Origin: Clostridia bacterium
GTDB lineage: Bacteria; Bacillota; Clostridia; UMGS1883
Direction: 5' to 3'
Assembly (NCBI GenBank): GCA_017468215.1
Contig: JAFUJG010000366.1
Span: forward strand, 1 to 7,809
DNA length: 7,809 nucleotides
The translations under genes and the position numbers were made by a program. A model generated the notes under the pieces. It ran no database searches, was not told the origin of the DNA, and saw only the letters and a list, made by a program, of their open reading frames with translations. Shown piece by piece: positions 6,812 to 7,809 of this stretch. Positions within the stretch are counted from its first letter, which is position 1. The number at the start of each line of letters is the position of its first letter.

Positions 6812-6840
6812 ATTTTATCACACATTTTTTCACATTACAA
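6812..6840 (-). promoter_or_regulatory. Predicted sigma-A-type promoter for the sugar kinase
   Basis: On the minus strand TTGTAA (6840-6835) and TAAAAT (6817-6812) are separated by exactly 17 nt, between the terminator of the upstream gene and the kinase ribosome binding site. The spacer is A/T-rich and holds TGTGA-like repeats. This supports independent transcription of the kinase. Confidence 0.55.
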
Positions 6841-6850
6841 GTAATTATAA

Positions 6851-6887
6851 AGCAAAGAAAAAGCCACTGGGGACAGACCCCACTGGC
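6851..6887 (-). terminator. Rho-independent terminator of the TPR gene, built from a 22-bp repeat
   Basis: The arms GCCACTGGGG and CCCCACTGGC (6863-6872 and 6878-6887) pair with one mismatch around a 5-nt ACAGA loop. On the minus strand the stem is followed at once by TTTTTCTTTG. It starts two bases after the TAG stop of the TPR gene, and the kinase promoter follows it. Bases 6863-6884 are the intact copy of the repeat whose decayed partner is at 4646-4667. Confidence 0.88.
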
Positions 6888-6889
6888 TT

Positions 6890-7699
6890 CTATTTGTAAT
6901 ATTCAACTGCTTTTTTCAAATTCACCTTGTTTGCACCGCCCGAAACCGCCACCGCAAAATACTTTGCCGACTCCTCATCGTTTCCCTCGCAAGCATACAT
7001 AATTGCCAGAAGCGATGCCGCCTGATAGGTTTTGGAGTTAATCTCCAAGGCTTTTTTTGCATTTGTAATCGCCTCGTCCCAATCCCCTGTATCAAATTGC
7101 AATGACGCTAAATTATTGTATATAATCGGATTATTTGGATTTAACTGCAATGCTTTTTGATAGCACTCAACAGCCCTATCCTCCTCTTGATAAACAGTTT
7201 GCAATAAATGTCCCATATTTAAGTAAACAGTATCGTTTGCCTCCACACGGTCAATAAGCTCGTTGTATGTATTGTATGCGTCTTGTACATGTCCCATATC
7301 AGTATAGCAAAGACCCATAAACAAGCCTACCGCACAGCAATCTTCCCAGCAGTCGCACTCATTTTTAAGCTTCTTCAATATCTTTAACGACTTTTTATAC
7401 TTGTTTTCATCATAGAAACGAGTAGCCTCCAAAAGTCGCTTTTTCTTCTTAGGCTCATAAAAAAAAGCATTTTCAAGCTCTTTCTTATAGTGGTTTTCAT
7501 AAAAGGATAACGACCTTCTTCTGCTCCCCTGCCCTGTTGCAACCTTTACAATAACCGCCGCAAAGGATATAGCCACAACTATCATTCTCGGGATTTCTTC
7601 TCTTATTTCCTCATCGCCTGTGACAATACCGTAAACGGATACTCCCATCGCCAAAAGGAAAACAACAATTAATGTAATTATCTTAGCCTTTGCACTCAT
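6890..7699 (-). CDS. Membrane-anchored tetratricopeptide repeat (TPR) protein of unknown role
   Basis: 269 residues. Two hydrophobic spans lie near residues 5-25 (IITLIVVFLLAMGVSVYGIV) and 38-53, followed by a basic stretch (QGSRRRS, 57-63). The rest is helical. Clear TPR units are about 157-190 (VYLNMGHLLQ, AVECYQKALQLNPNN), 191-224 (IIYNNLASLQFDTGDWDEAI, ALEINSK) and 225-257; weaker ones cover about 92-155. The repeats should face the cytosol if the two spans form a hairpin. A cysteine cluster, CDCWEDCC, lies at 115-122. TPR domains bind proteins, but no partner is evident. The ATG at 7699 is chosen over a TTG at 7750 because GAGGTG lies 5 nt before it and the membrane span follows directly. 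The gene ends in its own terminator, so it is separate from the sugar genes. Confidence 0.85.
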   Translation of the reverse strand: MSAKAKIITLIVVFLLAMGVSVYGIVTGDEEIREEIPRMIVVAISFAAVIVKVATGQGSRRRSLSFYENHYKKELENAFFYEPKKKKRLLEATRFYDENKYKKSLKILKKLKNECDCWEDCCAVGLFMGLCYTDMGHVQDAYNTYNELIDRVEANDTVYLNMGHLLQTVYQEEDRAVECYQKALQLNPNNPIIYNNLASLQFDTGDWDEAITNAKKALEINSKTYQAASLLAIMYACEGNDEESAKYFAVAVSGGANKVNLKKAVEYYK

Positions 7700-7704
7700 A
7701 ATAA

Positions 7705-7710
7705 CACCTC
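7705..7710 (-). promoter_or_regulatory. Ribosome binding site that sets the TPR protein start
   Basis: GAGGTG on the minus strand, 5 nt before the ATG at 7699-7697. The alternative TTG at 7750 lacks a comparable site. Confidence 0.75.
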
Positions 7711-7764
7711 GGAATTTACTGATTATTTTTTGCCGTATTAACAGAAGCAATCAAAATTCTGCGA

Positions 7765-7792
7765 ATTGTCCCACACAATTTAATTATATCAA
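7765..7792 (-). promoter_or_regulatory. Tentative promoter of the TPR gene
   Basis: On the minus strand TTGATA (7792-7787) and GACAAT (7770-7765) are 16 nt apart, about 65 nt before the start codon. The -10 is a modest match. A TATAAT overlapping the -35 (7790-7783 region) could serve another promoter whose -35 is outside the window. I see nothing else in 7711-7809. Confidence 0.3.
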
Positions 7793-7809
7793 CAGCTAAA
7801 TTCATTGAT

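Noticed and set aside
7700..7750. Start of the TPR protein at a TTG (7750)
   Set aside because: There is no ribosome binding site at the TTG. The ATG at 7699 has GAGGTG 5 nt upstream and is followed directly by the membrane span.

Overview
The window looks like a chromosomal segment of a Gram-positive, Clostridia-like bacterium, probably an uncultured gut or rumen member. The evidence is strong purine-rich Shine-Dalgarno sites (AGGAGG and GAGGTG types), a YitT-family membrane protein, a large secreted glycosidase carrying a C-terminal domain like the Firmicute 'copper amine oxidase N-terminal/stalk' domain, and Rho-independent terminators. The taxon is inferred from these features, not established.

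All five supported genes are on the minus strand, so transcription runs from high to low coordinates. In that order they are: (1) 7699-6890, a small membrane-anchored TPR protein, closed by a clear terminator hairpin two bases after its stop codon; (2) 6778-5750, a PfkB-family sugar kinase that best matches 2-keto-3-deoxygluconate kinase, with its own recognisable promoter; (3) a 216-bp gap (5534-5749) rich in short inverted repeats, which looks like a non-coding repeat element or remnant; (4) 5533-4676, a YitT/DUF161-DUF2179 membrane protein starting at GTG; (5) a 150-bp gap (4526-4675) with a 22-bp repeat also found in the terminator of gene 1, a perfect 14-bp hairpin, and a promoter whose spacer holds a small palindrome; (6) 4525-1142, a 1127-residue secreted GH2-type glycosidase; (7) 1142 to beyond base 1, a secreted multi-domain protein whose ATG overlaps the glycosidase stop codon by one base and which is cut by the window edge.

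The most coherent biology is an extracellular carbohydrate-degrading pair: the GH2 enzyme and a co-translated secreted protein with a probable lectin-like fold. Upstream is a ketodeoxygluconate-type kinase, which would fit use of uronic-acid-containing polysaccharides such as pectin or glucuronans, although the two units have separate promoters. The most interesting points are the glycosidase, which keeps the nucleophile-region glutamate but lacks the usual Asn-Glu acid/base pair, and the cluster of CAATAT/ATATTG half-sites at its promoter. I see no phage, CRISPR, transposase, tRNA or rRNA. The evidence does not show an obviously new multi-gene system.
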